DNA from: Pseudalkalibacillus berkeleyi
GTDB taxonomy: Bacteria > Bacillota > Bacilli > Bacillales > Fictibacillaceae
DNA: 64,000 nucleotides
Direction: 5' to 3'
Assembly: GCF_021608225.1 (NCBI RefSeq)
Contig: NZ_JAKIJS010000001.1
Span: 2,914,001-2,978,000 of the forward strand
Positions 33,796-45,532 of the stretch are shown here, in pieces. Made by a program: the position numbers and the translations under genes. Each line of letters starts with the position of its first letter. Positions within the stretch are counted from its first letter, which is position 1. Below the pieces are notes generated by a model that worked only from the letters and a program-made list of their open reading frames with translations, was not told the DNA's origin and searched no databases.

Positions 33796-35292
33796 TTATT
33801 GACTAATATATTTCAGTGGGTTCAATAAGCTACCATTCTTATATAGTTCAAAGTGCAAGTGAACACCAGTAGAATTACCAGTAGATCCCATAACGCCAAT
33901 CTTTTGGCCTTTCTTGACTGTTTGTCCAACTTTAACATTCATAGATGCCAAGTGAGCATAAACGGATTTAAACCCGTTGTTATGATTAATAATGATCCGG
34001 TTACCATAACCACCACTGTTGAATCCAGCAGAAGACACTGTTCCATTATCAACTGCTAATATTGAGCGACTACTCGGTCGAGCAATATCAATTCCTTTAT
34101 GTGATCTTCCCCAACGCTGACCCTTCTTACTAGAGATATATCCTCCAACCGTCGGCCAGTGGAATGATCCAGTTCCTCTAGAAGGAATAATCTTAGTACC
34201 TTCTAGCTTAATTTCAGTTACGGGTTCAGAAAGAATCTCTTCAGACAATACTTTCTCTTCTGCTACTTTTCCATTTACTTTGGTAACTTCGTATTGTACT
34301 CGCTTCTTTCCGTCTTTCCCTGATTGTTCGATCTTGCTGTCGCCTTTTGGCATTTTGTCATCTTTTTTCACTTCAGACTTATGCTCAATGGTATGTTCTT
34401 TCGTTACATTCTCTTTAACGATCACCTTTGCAAACGGCGCATATTCAGTGACATACACCTTCTGACCTTCTTTTAAGTTCTCTTTCTTCTTTAAGCCTGG
34501 ATTTAACTCATAGAACTCGTCCATTGTTAAATCATATTGCTCTGCTACTTCCTCAGCAGATTCATCTTCTTTAACTTCATGAACTTTTGTCTTAAGTATC
34601 CCTTTTTTGAAGATAGAAAGTGCTTTCTCTTGGTCAATCAATTCATCTATCGTCACTTTAGTAGCTGTAATGTCTACACGCTTATCGAATGAAACACTCT
34701 TAATTTGATCTTTTTCTTGCTTATCTTCTTCTTTTTCTTTCGTAGATAGTGAGATTGTCTTAATATCGCTTGTGTTCGTTACAGCTTGCTTTTTAAGGCT
34801 ATTAAGTGTGTCTTCACTAATGTGTTGCAGCTTCAGTTCTTCAATTATTTTCTCAGCCTCTTCTTTCGTTTTGAAGTGACCGAGCGTTTTTCCATCAAAA
34901 GAAACTTTGACACCCATTACTCCAATAGTGAGCTTGTCAGCTAGCTTCTCTTTCATTGCTTTATTGTTTATCTCAGGATTAAAGATTCTTTCAGGGACGT
35001 ACTGAATATCTTCATTTACAGTAAGTTGTATATCCTTGAAACGATCTTCAGCCTTATTGATCATCTGTTTTTTCGTGTCCTCAACGACACTCTTTTCATC
35101 TACTATTCCTATTTCTTCACCATCGACATACACATGATAGACTGTCTTAATTAATTCGAAACGGTCATCTGACGCGTACGTGTTGGCACTAAATCCGAAC
35201 AATCCTAGTGCGAAAGTGAATAAAGTAAGTATCATGACTTTTTGTATAATAGTTTCTTTATGCTTTTGTGAATTCCTGATCCCCATGCCCAA
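33796..35292 (-). CDS. Secreted M23 endopeptidase with LysM and G5 domains
   Basis: 498 residues, cell-wall hydrolase. Signal/anchor helix at about 18-40, a long N-terminal region with repeated lobes, LysM-like domain (DESAEEVAEQYDLTMDEFYE, near 245-290), G5 domain (about 295-370), and C-terminal M23 domain with HKGIDIA (Zn ligands H and D), VYAHL and HLHFELY. It cleaves peptidoglycan stem or cross-bridge peptides. TTG start at 35292 supported by GAGGAG nine bases upstream. Directly upstream of walR, a natural WalR target. Confidence 0.9.
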   Translation of the reverse strand: MGMGIRNSQKHKETIIQKVMILTLFTFALGLFGFSANTYASDDRFELIKTVYHVYVDGEEIGIVDEKSVVEDTKKQMINKAEDRFKDIQLTVNEDIQYVPERIFNPEINNKAMKEKLADKLTIGVMGVKVSFDGKTLGHFKTKEEAEKIIEELKLQHISEDTLNSLKKQAVTNTSDIKTISLSTKEKEEDKQEKDQIKSVSFDKRVDITATKVTIDELIDQEKALSIFKKGILKTKVHEVKEDESAEEVAEQYDLTMDEFYELNPGLKKKENLKEGQKVYVTEYAPFAKVIVKENVTKEHTIEHKSEVKKDDKMPKGDSKIEQSGKDGKKRVQYEVTKVNGKVAEEKVLSEEILSEPVTEIKLEGTKIIPSRGTGSFHWPTVGGYISSKKGQRWGRSHKGIDIARPSSRSILAVDNGTVSSAGFNSGGYGNRIIINHNNGFKSVYAHLASMNVKVGQTVKKGQKIGVMGSTGNSTGVHLHFELYKNGSLLNPLKYISQ

Positions 35293-35508
35293 ACCGTAGT
35301 TCTCCTCTCTATCTACCTTTTCTCCTAATTGAATATATAAACACGTGACTTTTTATCTATGTTTGTTTCACCGTCTTTTACATTATCATAGGACTTATTT
35401 AGTCGACAATATCTTACATCCTTTTGTAACGGAACTGTATTATTGCTGTAAAAAGATTTCCATTTAAATAGATATTGAGAGAGAATATGGAAAAAAGACA
35501 ACAAAAAA

Positions 35509-35525
35509 AGCATGATTTCTCATGC
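35509..35525 (-). terminator. Terminator of the tRNA cluster
   Basis: AGCATGAGAAATCATGCT hairpin followed on the minus strand by TTTTTTTGTTG, 14 bases past the tRNA-Phe CCA end. Confidence 0.85.
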
Positions 35526-35538
35526 TGAATACATAAAA

Positions 35539-35614
<76 letters not shown>

Positions 35615-35665
35615 AAGTTGTTTATTAAAGTCCGTGTTTCCCTTGTTGCTTCCTCTAGCTGTTGC

Positions 35666-35706
35666 AATGACCAAAGTGACTGGGCGTTGGAGCTAGACAA
35701 TAATAG
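35666..35706. repeat. Family A repeat, right-end fragment between tRNA genes
   Basis: GACCAAAGTGACTGGGCGTT followed by GGAGCTAGACAATAATAGA nearly equals the right end of the copy at 26519-26636. Only this end is present. Confidence 0.65.
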
Positions 35707-35719
35707 ATTTAATTAAAAA

Positions 35720-35795
35720 TGGCGGACCCGACCGGATTTGAACCGGCGATCTCCTGCGTGACAGGCAGGCATGTTAACCCCTACACCACGGGTCC
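35720..35795 (-). tRNA. tRNA-Asp (GTC)
   Basis: 76 nt with encoded CCA. Acceptor GGACCCG/CGGGTCC, anticodon stem CCTGC with loop CTGTCAC (anticodon GTC), T arm CCGG-TTCAAAT-CCGG. Confidence 0.97.
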
Positions 35796-35825
35796 AGTTT
35801 TATAAGAGTACCTTGCTAAGTTATA

Positions 35826-35901
35826 TGGTGAGCCATGAAGGACTCGAACCTTCGACCCTCTGATTAAAAGTCAGATGCTCTACCGACTGAGCTAATGGCT
35901 C
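35826..35901 (-). tRNA. tRNA-Lys (TTT)
   Basis: 76 nt with encoded CCA. Acceptor GAGCCAT/ATGGCTC, anticodon stem TCTGA with loop CTTTTAA (anticodon TTT), T arm GAAGG-TTCGAGT-CCTTC. First gene of the Lys-Asp-Phe cluster. Confidence 0.97.
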
Positions 35902-36260
35902 TTGCTGCTTATTCAAACTGTGTCCTTTCCTCTGCTAGCATCTCTTTCGTAGTGTGCTGCGTCAGGACAATTCACAGTTTATTCATAGATGTTTCGTTCA
36001 TAGCTAATGGCTCTAAGTTTATATGATGATTAATCAATTGTGTCCTTTTTTCCGACAAAATAAATAGTATCACGTAATCTATCAAATTACAACGAGAAAT
36101 CTACAAGTTTTCAGTTTGTACATCATTCTTATACAGATCCAATTGATTTTGTACTAATAATGGATGGAAATCGTTCAATCTGTACTTAAATTGAACTGAT
36201 TTTTACCAATTTATATTTTCTAGACCACTATATAGATGCAATTAAACCCTGATTAGGTCA
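35902..36260. other. Gene-free AT-rich stretch upstream of the tRNA cluster
   Basis: About 360 bp with no gene recognised; it should contain the promoter of the tRNA cluster. A duplicated phrase (GAGCTAATGGCTCTTGC / TAGCTAATGGCTCTAAG) repeats the tRNA-Lys 5' end at about 36001-36014. Confidence 0.5.
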
Positions 36261-36370
36261 TTATCTAGAAATTTGGGGAATTATCTAGAATTCTGAGAAT
36301 TTATCTAGAAAAACGAGAATTTATCTAGAATTCTGAGCGATTATCTAGAAAAACGTGGATTTATCTAGAA
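36261..36370. repeat. 20-bp-phased tandem array of TTATCTAGAA (six copies)
   Basis: TTATCTAGAA begins at 36261, 36281, 36301, 36321, 36341 and 36361, exactly every 20 bp. The ten-base spacers vary but alternate between TTCTGAG(A/C)-like and AAACG-like forms. Located in the gap between tRNA-Lys and purA. Confidence 0.9.
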
Positions 36371-36489
36371 AAGTGGTTTAAGCCCCCGCCGAGTCGTCTC
36401 CAAAAGCGGTTTGCGGCACACTCGAATCAGCCCCTACCACCTATCTAAAAAAGAGCTAACCAGAAATCATCCTGGTCAGCTCATCTTAA

Positions 36490-37864
<1,375 letters not shown>

Positions 37865-37870
37865 TTAAAT

Positions 37871-37907
37871 CCGAACATTATTATATAAAAAATACTTTAT
37901 GTTCGTT
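37871..37907. promoter_or_regulatory. PurR operator (two PurBoxes) of purA
   Basis: CCGAACATT (37871-37879) and the inverted ATGTTCGTT (37899-37907): two CGAAC cores facing each other 24 bp apart, the geometry of B. subtilis PurR control regions, just upstream of the -35. PRPP-relieved repression by PurR is expected. Confidence 0.8.
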
Positions 37908-37942
37908 AAAATTCAAAAAACCTTAAAACGACCGACATAAAA

Positions 37943-37972
37943 AATAGATGCAAGCGTTAGTCTGCATCTATC
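37943..37972 (-). terminator. Terminator of the CapA-family gene
   Basis: AGATGCA/TGCATCT stem followed on the minus strand by TTTTTTATG, 18 bases after the stop codon. Confidence 0.75.
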
Positions 37973-37989
37973 AATAATGATTTATAAAT

Positions 37990-39111
37990 TTATTGAGAAG
38001 TTTCCTTCACTTCGCCATTTTCATTGATTTGTACGTTATATGAAAGGCGATTTATTTTATCGATCAGAAATTGATTATAAAATTCATCTATTGGCTGCGG
38101 CTGGAAATCAATGATATTCAGTGGTTTGATCTCAGTTGAAATTTGATCGTCCTCAATCTTAAAATCTGCAATCATTGATTCATGACCTTTTGGATTATGA
38201 GAATTCGTGAAAACGAAGTTGCCTAAGCTGTAGTATATAGGCGCCCCTTTGTAATACTCGATTCCCATTAGTGAGTGACTATGACTACCGATGACACCAG
38301 ACACGCCGGCATCAATAAACTTCCTTGCGAGCTCACGAGCATAGTCTTCAGGATAGTCTGCTCTCTCTTTGTTCCAATGGATATAAATAAATGTATAATC
38401 TGCGTTGTTCACTGCTTCCCTCACATAATGCATCATCGGTTCGTCCGTATAAGCAGATGCCAGACCTTCACGATTGTCTGTCGAAGCCCAATCAGCAAAA
38501 GGTAAAACACGACTTAAGCCTAAGATGGCGATCTTTTTTCCTTTTACCGTTTTGTAATAGGCTTTAAAGGCTTCTTCAGAATTTCGACCAGCTCCACTGT
38601 ATCCGATGCCTTTTGCATTTAAATGATCCATCGTGTCATATAAAGCTTCCGAACCATAATCGAGTGTATGGTTATTTGCTAAGCTGACCATATCGTACCC
38701 TGCATTCACCAGTCCGTTTAGTGATTCTGGTGTTGATCGGAACGTGTATGACTTATCGACAGGTACCCCTCTTGTCGAAACGGATGTTTCTAAGTTCCCG
38801 ATTGTGAGGTCGGCTCTACTTAAGATCGGGCTTACTTTTTCAAAAGGATAGTCAGGTCCGTGTTTCTTTATTGCTTCACCAACAGTCCCGTCTAATAAAA
38901 TGTCTCCGGTAAACGAAAGGGTGATCGCGTCATCTTCTATAGGTTCAGCATTTTGTTCTTTATTAGGTAAGGATTCACTCTTCTTACCTTCATTCGATTG
39001 TTTAGGTGTAGATGACGCAGGATTACTCACCGTATTCAAAACAGAGGAAGAACAACTAGAAACAATAACCAACAATGACAAAGTAACAATCCATCCATAT
39101 AGTAACTTCAT
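37990..39111 (-). CDS. CapA-family lipoprotein
   Basis: 373 residues. Lipoprotein signal peptide with lipobox VSSC (Cys20). CapA metallophosphoesterase-like domain: LSFTGDILLDG, GNLETSVSTRG, SLANNHTLDYG, and GSHSHSLMGIEYY. The family includes PgsA/CapA of poly-gamma-glutamate capsule formation, but no capBC genes are nearby, so its role may be independent cell-envelope metabolism. Monocistronic, between purA and dnaB. Confidence 0.9.
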   Translation of the reverse strand: MKLLYGWIVTLSLLVIVSSCSSSVLNTVSNPASSTPKQSNEGKKSESLPNKEQNAEPIEDDAITLSFTGDILLDGTVGEAIKKHGPDYPFEKVSPILSRADLTIGNLETSVSTRGVPVDKSYTFRSTPESLNGLVNAGYDMVSLANNHTLDYGSEALYDTMDHLNAKGIGYSGAGRNSEEAFKAYYKTVKGKKIAILGLSRVLPFADWASTDNREGLASAYTDEPMMHYVREAVNNADYTFIYIHWNKERADYPEDYARELARKFIDAGVSGVIGSHSHSLMGIEYYKGAPIYYSLGNFVFTNSHNPKGHESMIADFKIEDDQISTEIKPLNIIDFQPQPIDEFYNQFLIDKINRLSYNVQINENGEVKETSQ

Positions 39112-39355
39112 TCATCATTACCTTTCGACTTATGTATTCACTCCTCTACTATAGAACCTTTCGTACAATAATGTAAGTCTTGACATTTCAATCAATTGTG
39201 AACATGAATGTTGTCTTCAGTTATCATCTATAAAATGAAGAAAAGGCAACCCTTACAAACGATCTGCTCTATCTACCATAGCATCATTGAAATCGTAAAA
39301 CTTCAACCTTTTGCTATATCTAGATAGTTTCAGAGTCGGTAGGGTTACCTTCTAC

Positions 39356-40720
39356 TTATGCGCCAGGTGGCATTTCGCTTTCATCATGGCGGCGTTCTAG
39401 GTTTACGAACTTATTGTATTCTTTCACAAAGGCGAGCTCGACAGTTCCAACTGGACCGTTACGTTGCTTCGCAATGATGATCTCAATAATATTCTTCGCT
39501 TCACTCTCTTTGTCGTAATAATCATCACGATATAAGAAAGCGACGATATCGGCATCCTGCTCAATACTTCCGGATTCACGAATATCGGACATCATCGGAC
39601 GTTTATCTTGTCTCGATTCAACACCACGTGATAACTGAGATAGGGATATAACGGGAACTTCTAGCTCACGAGCTAAACCTTTTAATGAACGTGAGATTTC
39701 AGAAACTTCCTGTTGTCTGTTCTCACCGGACTTGCCATTACCGCGAATGAGCTGCATGTAGTCAATTAAAATCATACCGAGCCCTTTTTCCTGTTTCAAA
39801 CGGCGGCATTTCGCTCGAATATCACTGACCCGAATGCCTGGTGTATCATCGATATAAATACCAGCGTTAGATAGGCTTCCCATTGCCATCGTTAGCTTCT
39901 GCCAGTCTTCACTTTGTAGGTCACCTGTACGTAGACGTTGGGCGTCAATATTGCCCTCTGCACAAAGCATACGCATAACGAGCTGCTCTGCACCCATCTC
40001 TAAACTGAAGATCGCGACGTTCTCATCTGTTTTCGTGGCGACGTTTTGAGCGATATTCAAGGCAAAGGCTGTCTTACCTACAGAAGGTCGTGCAGCGACG
40101 ATAATTAAATCATTTCGTTGGAAACCAGCCGTCATTCGGTCTAGCTCTACGAACCCTGTCGGAATACCCGTAATGTCACCTTTATTATTTTGAAGCTGTT
40201 CAATATTATCGTAAGCATCAACGAGCACATCTTTAATGTTTACAAATGCGCCTGCGTTCTTTCGTTGTGCTACTTCAAGTATATTTTTCTCCGCTTCATT
40301 TAAAATCTCTTCAACTTCATCTTCACGGGCGTAACCATCTGCGGCTATATCGGTCGCTGTACGGATTAATCGTCGTAATAACGATTTCTCCTCCACAATT
40401 TGTCCATAGTACTCTATGTTAGCAGCTGTAGGCACTGAGTTCGCCAAGTCACTAAGGTAGGATACGCCTCCAACTTCCTCTAGAAGCCTCCGATCCTGTA
40501 GTTCAGACGTTACCGTAACCAAATCAATCGGTTCACCTTTCTCGGACAAATCGACCATTACCGAAAAAATCCGCTGATGGGCAGCACGATAGAAATCTTC
40601 TGGCATCAACAGTTCTGTAGCTGTTGTCAATGCTTCAGGCTCGAGAAAGACAGCCCCTAGGACTGCCTGTTCTGCTTCTATATTGTGAGGAGGGATACGA
40701 TCTGAGAATAAATCACTCAT
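39356..40720 (-). CDS. dnaB: Replicative DNA helicase (DnaB-type)
   Basis: 454 residues; named dnaC in B. subtilis. N-terminal primase-interaction domain (PHNIEAEQAVLGAVFLEPEA), RecA-like ATPase with VAARPSVGKTAFALNIA (Walker A, near 208), VAIFSLEMG, MILIDYMQLI (Walker B) and SDIRESGSIEQDADIV. Unwinds DNA ahead of the replisome. Follows rplI by 20 bases. Confidence 0.97.
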   Translation of the reverse strand: MSDLFSDRIPPHNIEAEQAVLGAVFLEPEALTTATELLMPEDFYRAAHQRIFSVMVDLSEKGEPIDLVTVTSELQDRRLLEEVGGVSYLSDLANSVPTAANIEYYGQIVEEKSLLRRLIRTATDIAADGYAREDEVEEILNEAEKNILEVAQRKNAGAFVNIKDVLVDAYDNIEQLQNNKGDITGIPTGFVELDRMTAGFQRNDLIIVAARPSVGKTAFALNIAQNVATKTDENVAIFSLEMGAEQLVMRMLCAEGNIDAQRLRTGDLQSEDWQKLTMAMGSLSNAGIYIDDTPGIRVSDIRAKCRRLKQEKGLGMILIDYMQLIRGNGKSGENRQQEVSEISRSLKGLARELEVPVISLSQLSRGVESRQDKRPMMSDIRESGSIEQDADIVAFLYRDDYYDKESEAKNIIEIIIAKQRNGPVGTVELAFVKEYNKFVNLERRHDESEMPPGA

Positions 40721-40740
40721 AGCTTTTCCTCCAGTTCAAT

Positions 40741-41187
40741 TTACTTCTGTTCAGTGACATGGACCTTTAACGTTGCTGTCACTTCAGGGTGGAGTTTAAT
40801 AGGAACATTCGTATATCCAAGTGTACGGATAGGTTCGGAAAGTTCGATCTTACGCTTATCCACTTTATATTTCTTCTTTTTCAATTCATCAGCAATTTGC
40901 TTGCTTGTAATGGAACCGAATAATTTTCCGCCTTCTCCTGCTTTTGTAGAAAGCTCAATCGTTAATTTTTCAAGCTTATTTTTCAACTCAACAGCTTGGA
41001 TGCGTTCCTCTTCGGCTTGCTTTTCTTCACTTTCTTTCTTTTTCTCAAGGGACTTCATGTTGCCTTTATTCGCTTCCTTCGCAAGGTTGTTTGGGAATAA
41101 GTAGTTTCTTGCATATCCTTCGGAAACGTTTTTCACTTCCCCTTGTTTTCCTTTTCCTTTTACGTCTTTCATGAAAATGACTTTCAT
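40741..41187 (-). CDS. rplI: 50S ribosomal protein L9
   Basis: 148 residues. N-terminal L9 domain [20 protein letters not shown] then GYARNYLFP, long central helix, C-terminal RNA-binding domain. Its ATG overlaps the gdpP stop by four bases, so translation is coupled to gdpP. Confidence 0.97.
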   Translation of the reverse strand: MKVIFMKDVKGKGKQGEVKNVSEGYARNYLFPNNLAKEANKGNMKSLEKKKESEEKQAEEERIQAVELKNKLEKLTIELSTKAGEGGKLFGSITSKQIADELKKKKYKVDKRKIELSEPIRTLGYTNVPIKLHPEVTATLKVHVTEQK

Positions 41188-43157
41188 TCCTCGTCTCCCC
41201 CTTCAAAATATTCATCTAATATTTCTTTTAAGCGTCGTTCCGCTTCTGCTATTGTTACATCTTCTAATTGTGCCGCTGCATTCGTCAAATGACCACCGCC
41301 ATTCAACTTTTCCATGATCAATTGTACATTCACATCGCCTAATGAACGTGCACTTATACTAATTTTATCATCAATTCGTTTCGAAATGACAAATGATGCA
41401 AGCACACCCGACATGGATAACAATGTATCTGCAGCTTGAGCGATCAGCACTTGGCCATATTCTTCGTCTTCTTCACCAAGCGCTATGGCAATACCGCCTT
41501 TATATATAGCGGCGTTCTCAATTAACCTTGAGCGTTTCATGTAACGCGCAATGTCTTCCTTCAAGAACTTCTGGACAAGAATCGTATCTGCACCATGTGA
41601 CCGTAAGTATGAGGCCGCGTCAAACGTCCTTGATCCTGTTCTAAGGGTAAAGCTTTTCGTATCCACTATAATACCTGCAAGTAAAGCTGTGGCTTCGAGA
41701 ATGTCCATCTTTCGAAGCTTTGGTTGATACTCAAGTAATTCGGTTACGAGCTCTGCAGTTGAAGAGGCATACGGCTCCATGTAAACAAGAACAGGATCGT
41801 TAATGAATTCTTCTCCTCTTCGGTGATGGTCAATGACAATCACCTTCTCGAGTTTATTTAATAATTTCTCTTCAATGACAAGAGATGGTTTATGAGTATC
41901 TACAACGACGAGCAGCGTATTAGGTGTTGCTCGCTCTAGCGCTTCTTCTGGTGTGATGAAGTGGTCCCAAAGCTCTTCTTCTTCTTTTATCTCTTCAAGC
42001 AACCTTTGAATACCAATATCCACATCATTTTGATCAAGTACGATGCTCCCAGGCTTATCATTAATACTTGCGACTTTTAAAATTCCTATACTTGCACCAA
42101 TCGCATCCATGTCCGGATTCTTATGACCCATGACAATGACTTGATCACTATCTAACACGAGTTCCGTCAATGCATGAGAAATAACTCGGGCTCTCACACG
42201 TGTCCGTTTTTCCATCGGATTGGTCTTTCCGCCATAGAAACGTACTTTACCATTCGTTTGCTTAATGGCTACTTGGTCACCACCACGACCAAGCGCTAAG
42301 TCTAGACTTGATTGAGCGAGTTGTCCTAAGTCTGGTAAATGAGCCGATCCACTTCCAAGACCAATACTTAATGTTAAAGGAATGTTCTGCTTCGACGTTA
42401 GGTCACGTACTTCATCTAGTAATGCGAATTTTGTTTTCTCTAGGTCTGACAATATACGTTGGTTCAAAACCGCAACAAATCGTTCGGATGATGTACGTTT
42501 CAAGAAGATTCCGTAATTATTTGCCCATTGATTTAAGATGGAGGTCACCTTGCTATTGATATTACTTCGTACTTGGTCATTCATTCCTTGCGTCACTTCA
42601 TCATAATTATCAAGGAAAATCAGACCCATGACCGTTTGTTCCTCATCGTAAAGTTGTTCCGTTTCTACTTGTTCGGTTACATCTGAAAAATATAACAAAC
42701 GTTCTTCCCGTTTTAAATAGACTCGGTACTTCCTTTTATTAACTTTTATGATCTCTTCTTTCTCTTCACCTTTAATAAAAGGGATCAGTTCTTCAGAAAT
42801 CAAGTTCAGTGAGTTCCCTATAAACGACTCCTGTTCGATGATTGTCGTTAAATAAGGATTCGTCCAGTCGATCTTATACTGGTCATTATATAAAATAATT
42901 CCAATCGGCATTTCCATTAATGCTTCTTCCCCAACCTTTTTCACTCGGTGGGACAATGTAGATATATAATCCTCAATCTTGGATCGGAATTCAATTTCTT
43001 TAATCAAAGCAAAATAAATCGTTGCGCTTAAGACGACAAAAGCAACGATTCCGACAATCCAATTATAAAAGGTAATGATGCCAATAAATACAGCCAAGAT
43101 GACAAGTAACAAGATGATATGTAAGTCTTGCCACCTTTTCTCAAAATACTTTGGCAT
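41184..43157 (-). CDS. gdpP: Cyclic-di-AMP phosphodiesterase GdpP
   Basis: 657 residues. Two N-terminal membrane helices, a PAS domain that can bind haem, a degenerate GGDEF (RGGDQVAIK), and a DHH/DHHA1 phosphodiesterase with [23 protein letters not shown] and [12 protein letters not shown]. Hydrolyses c-di-AMP to pApA, setting osmotic and cell-wall balance. Operon yybS-gdpP-rplI-dnaB as in Bacillus. Confidence 0.96.
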   Translation of the reverse strand: MPKYFEKRWQDLHIILLLVILAVFIGIITFYNWIVGIVAFVVLSATIYFALIKEIEFRSKIEDYISTLSHRVKKVGEEALMEMPIGIILYNDQYKIDWTNPYLTTIIEQESFIGNSLNLISEELIPFIKGEEKEEIIKVNKRKYRVYLKREERLLYFSDVTEQVETEQLYDEEQTVMGLIFLDNYDEVTQGMNDQVRSNINSKVTSILNQWANNYGIFLKRTSSERFVAVLNQRILSDLEKTKFALLDEVRDLTSKQNIPLTLSIGLGSGSAHLPDLGQLAQSSLDLALGRGGDQVAIKQTNGKVRFYGGKTNPMEKRTRVRARVISHALTELVLDSDQVIVMGHKNPDMDAIGASIGILKVASINDKPGSIVLDQNDVDIGIQRLLEEIKEEEELWDHFITPEEALERATPNTLLVVVDTHKPSLVIEEKLLNKLEKVIVIDHHRRGEEFINDPVLVYMEPYASSTAELVTELLEYQPKLRKMDILEATALLAGIIVDTKSFTLRTGSRTFDAASYLRSHGADTILVQKFLKEDIARYMKRSRLIENAAIYKGGIAIALGEEDEEYGQVLIAQAADTLLSMSGVLASFVISKRIDDKISISARSLGDVNVQLIMEKLNGGGHLTNAAAQLEDVTIAEAERRLKEILDEYFEGGDEE

Positions 43158-43176
43158 GAAGGTCAGCTCCCATGCT

Positions 43177-44106
43177 TCAGGCTTTAATCCGATTTCTTAA
43201 ATCAAACCCTAGGTCAATTATACCTAAGATACGTACGAGATAAAATCCTAGCGGTATGATAAATAGCGAAATGGTAATCAGTACAGGGAAGGTCTTTCCT
43301 TTCCCCTTCTTCCAAAAATAAAAATATATAAACGCTAGCCCTTGAATAACGAGTATGATTTCGAGGACAAGATATAAATTCATTGTAACGATATATAAGG
43401 CAGAACCTTCTTCCGGATTAGTAAAAAAGACTAAAATCGTTGCAAGATAGTACCACATGATACTCCTTGGAAAAGACCAGTTACGGAACGGCTTCCATTC
43501 CGGTTGGTCGACTTTTAATCTTTTGAGCACTAAAGACGAAATAAAGATCGTTATAAAAGCGAGAACTACTGCCATTAGAATAAAAAATGCCGGGAGTATA
43601 TAAGGGATAATCGTGACTAATTCTTGTAATTGTTCGACACTCTCTTGTACGTCTCCTCCCATCATGCCACCAACGCGCTCAGTAAGTGCAATCGTCTCCT
43701 TAATAGATTGCTGGGATAAGGTTGCAAGATTAATATCCATAAACAAAATACTAACGACGTAAATGAGGATTAAGTTCGCTAAATAAGCTAGCGTCCCCCC
43801 TAACAGCAAAGCAAAAGCAGAACTTTTCCTTTGGTAGAGCGCACCTAATACAACTCCGACCGTACCGAACATAATCGGTATGTTAATAGCTGCTAAACTA
43901 CCGAGAATAACAGACAAAACGATCGCTATGATGCCGAGTAATATACTCTTTTTGAATCCATGTCTCACTGTATAAACAATAAAAGGTAATGGTAATAAAA
44001 ATAATGTAAACGCAGATAATATCGGTACATAAAGCGTTATTAAAAATAATACAGCATAAAGGGATGCCAGTATAGCCCCTTCAGTTAGTGCGCGTGTTTG
44101 ATTCAC
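43177..44106 (-). CDS. yybS: YybS family (DUF2232) membrane protein
   Basis: 309 residues, about eight hydrophobic segments; starts MNQTRALTEGAILASLYAVL, characteristic of DUF2232. Role unknown; ECF-transporter-like S-component folds have been suggested for the family. Ends 19 bases before gdpP. Confidence 0.9.
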   Translation of the reverse strand: MNQTRALTEGAILASLYAVLFLITLYVPILSAFTLFLLPLPFIVYTVRHGFKKSILLGIIAIVLSVILGSLAAINIPIMFGTVGVVLGALYQRKSSAFALLLGGTLAYLANLILIYVVSILFMDINLATLSQQSIKETIALTERVGGMMGGDVQESVEQLQELVTIIPYILPAFFILMAVVLAFITIFISSLVLKRLKVDQPEWKPFRNWSFPRSIMWYYLATILVFFTNPEEGSALYIVTMNLYLVLEIILVIQGLAFIYFYFWKKGKGKTFPVLITISLFIIPLGFYLVRILGIIDLGFDLRNRIKA

Positions 44107-44251
44107 TTTGTCACCTCATCTGTGTCCTTTTCTGTATGTAAGATACCTTTTCTATTGTATGAGTTATTCCATTGCCTATCAAACGTTATAACCTATGAAA
44201 TTAGCTACCACATTTGATCTTCAAATTAGAAAAGGGTTCTTATCTGTCATG

Positions 44252-44947
44252 TTAGCCGAGATAATGAGGATTTAACCTATCTTCTATTACGTTTCCATCC
44301 TTTAATCTCATATGATAAGCATACGCTTCTTGTCTAGATGAAACAATCCTTTTCAGTGTTCCGTCAATATAATGAAGCGCTACTCCATCATCCGTAGCAA
44401 TTCCTTCTTTTATTTTCCCTTCAGATAATGCATCAAGGTAAGCGGGTCTTCTTGAAGTCTCCCCATCAAAATGCGGACAGTTACTTCCATTTAAGAAACC
44501 AAGACAGGTGATTGGTGTTATCTTCCCAGGGATTGAGTCTGTAAGACCCTGTTCAAACCAACATATTGACCCAGCACTCAAACCTGCAAGGATTGTTCCC
44601 TTTTTCCAGGCCCGATATAAGATCGTGTCTAGTCCCCAAGCTCGCCAAAGCGCAAGAAGATTCTTCGTGTTGCCGCCTCCCACATATAAGATGTCTTGCG
44701 CCATTACAAATGATTCTATCGACTGAGGAGGTTGATACAACGAAAGATAGTCTGGTTCACAATCCAATGATCTGAATGCGTTCATAAATCGATTGATATA
44801 ACCATCAGAATCGCCGCTAGCAGTAGGAATGAAACAGATTTTCGGCTTTTTAACATTGGTTTGATTTAATATGTATTGATCGAGCAAGGGGTTTTCCGGT
44901 TCCATTGAAAAGCCGCCTCCACCCATCGCGATGATTTGAGATGCCAA
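44252..44947 (-). CDS. Peptidase E-like serine peptidase (S51)
   Basis: 231 residues. Seen: QIIAMGGGGFSMEP at the N-terminus, KICFIPTASGDSDGYINRF, ILYVGGGNTKNLLALW, ILAGLSAGSICW with the nucleophilic Ser, and CLGFLNGSNCPHFD. Family members cleave N-terminal aspartyl dipeptides. The frame is open to an ATG at 45058, but that N-terminal part is not family sequence; the TTG at 44947 has AGGAG eight bases upstream and gives the usual length. Confidence 0.9.
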   Translation of the reverse strand: MASQIIAMGGGGFSMEPENPLLDQYILNQTNVKKPKICFIPTASGDSDGYINRFMNAFRSLDCEPDYLSLYQPPQSIESFVMAQDILYVGGGNTKNLLALWRAWGLDTILYRAWKKGTILAGLSAGSICWFEQGLTDSIPGKITPITCLGFLNGSNCPHFDGETSRRPAYLDALSEGKIKEGIATDDGVALHYIDGTLKRIVSSRQEAYAYHMRLKDGNVIEDRLNPHYLG

Positions 44948-45295
44948 TATAAACACTCCTAAAAACACCATAAGTATGAATAAGTTCCATGCACGACAAT
45001 GAAATCCTTTATAAAAGTTATGTAACTTACTTAAGGAAAAAGAGCTCAATAGGCTCATTCATTTAATTGAGCTAGTTAATTGATACCTGGTCATGTAGGC
45101 CCATTTATTTCACATCGTGTGTCAAGCGATGGAGGACACCTCTACACTGGAATCGAGATGAGGGTATAACAATAAAGGAGAATGGGGGTTGGCCATACAT
45201 TTCCGGCTCTATTAACTAGCTACAATACTTATACTATGCTCAGTGGACAAGTCTGTTTGGACAAGTGTTGACGTCTCCAGCACATTTTTTAAAAG

Positions 45296-45417
45296 AAAAG
45301 CAAAATCGCCTTGTTCAGGTGCGAAGAGCGCTGGAAGTTCCTCGCAATATCACGCTCTTTGTGTTGTAAGAGGAAACGAAGCGACCTCGAGCACCTAGGC
45401 GATGCAGCTAGACATCA
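45296..45417. repeat. Dispersed repeat, family B (GCCTTGTTCAGGTGCG)
   Basis: Starts AAAATCGCCTTGTTCAGGTG and ends CACCTAGGCGATGCAGCTAG, with complementary ends; a truncated second copy starts at 45533. It shares the GCTAGACATCAAG end with family A. Confidence 0.7.
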
Positions 45418-45532
45418 AGAAAAGCTGCAGCCACCTGATAGACACGTAGGTCACTGGAAACCTGACGAGGAGGCTGTTGCCGCCGCAGGAAGGTTGAAAT
45501 GATCCAAGTGTCTGGTGGCGAAGCTAGACATC
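45418..45532. repeat. Dispersed repeat, family A, second full copy
   Basis: Shares AGGTCACTGGAA, CTGACGAGGAGGCTGTTGCC and CCAAGTG...GAAGCTAGACA with 26519-26636. Outer arms are CAGCCACC and GGTGGCG instead of CGCCC/GGGCG, so the arms co-vary. Confidence 0.75.

Noticed and set aside
36261-36370. CRISPR-like reading of the TTATCTAGAA array
   Set aside because: Repeat of 10 and spacer of 10 bp is far too short, and the spacers resemble one another.
44948-45058. N-terminal 37-codon hydrophobic extension of peptidase E
   Set aside because: It would add a membrane segment not found in the family, and a TTG with a well-spaced AGGAG gives the standard N-terminus.
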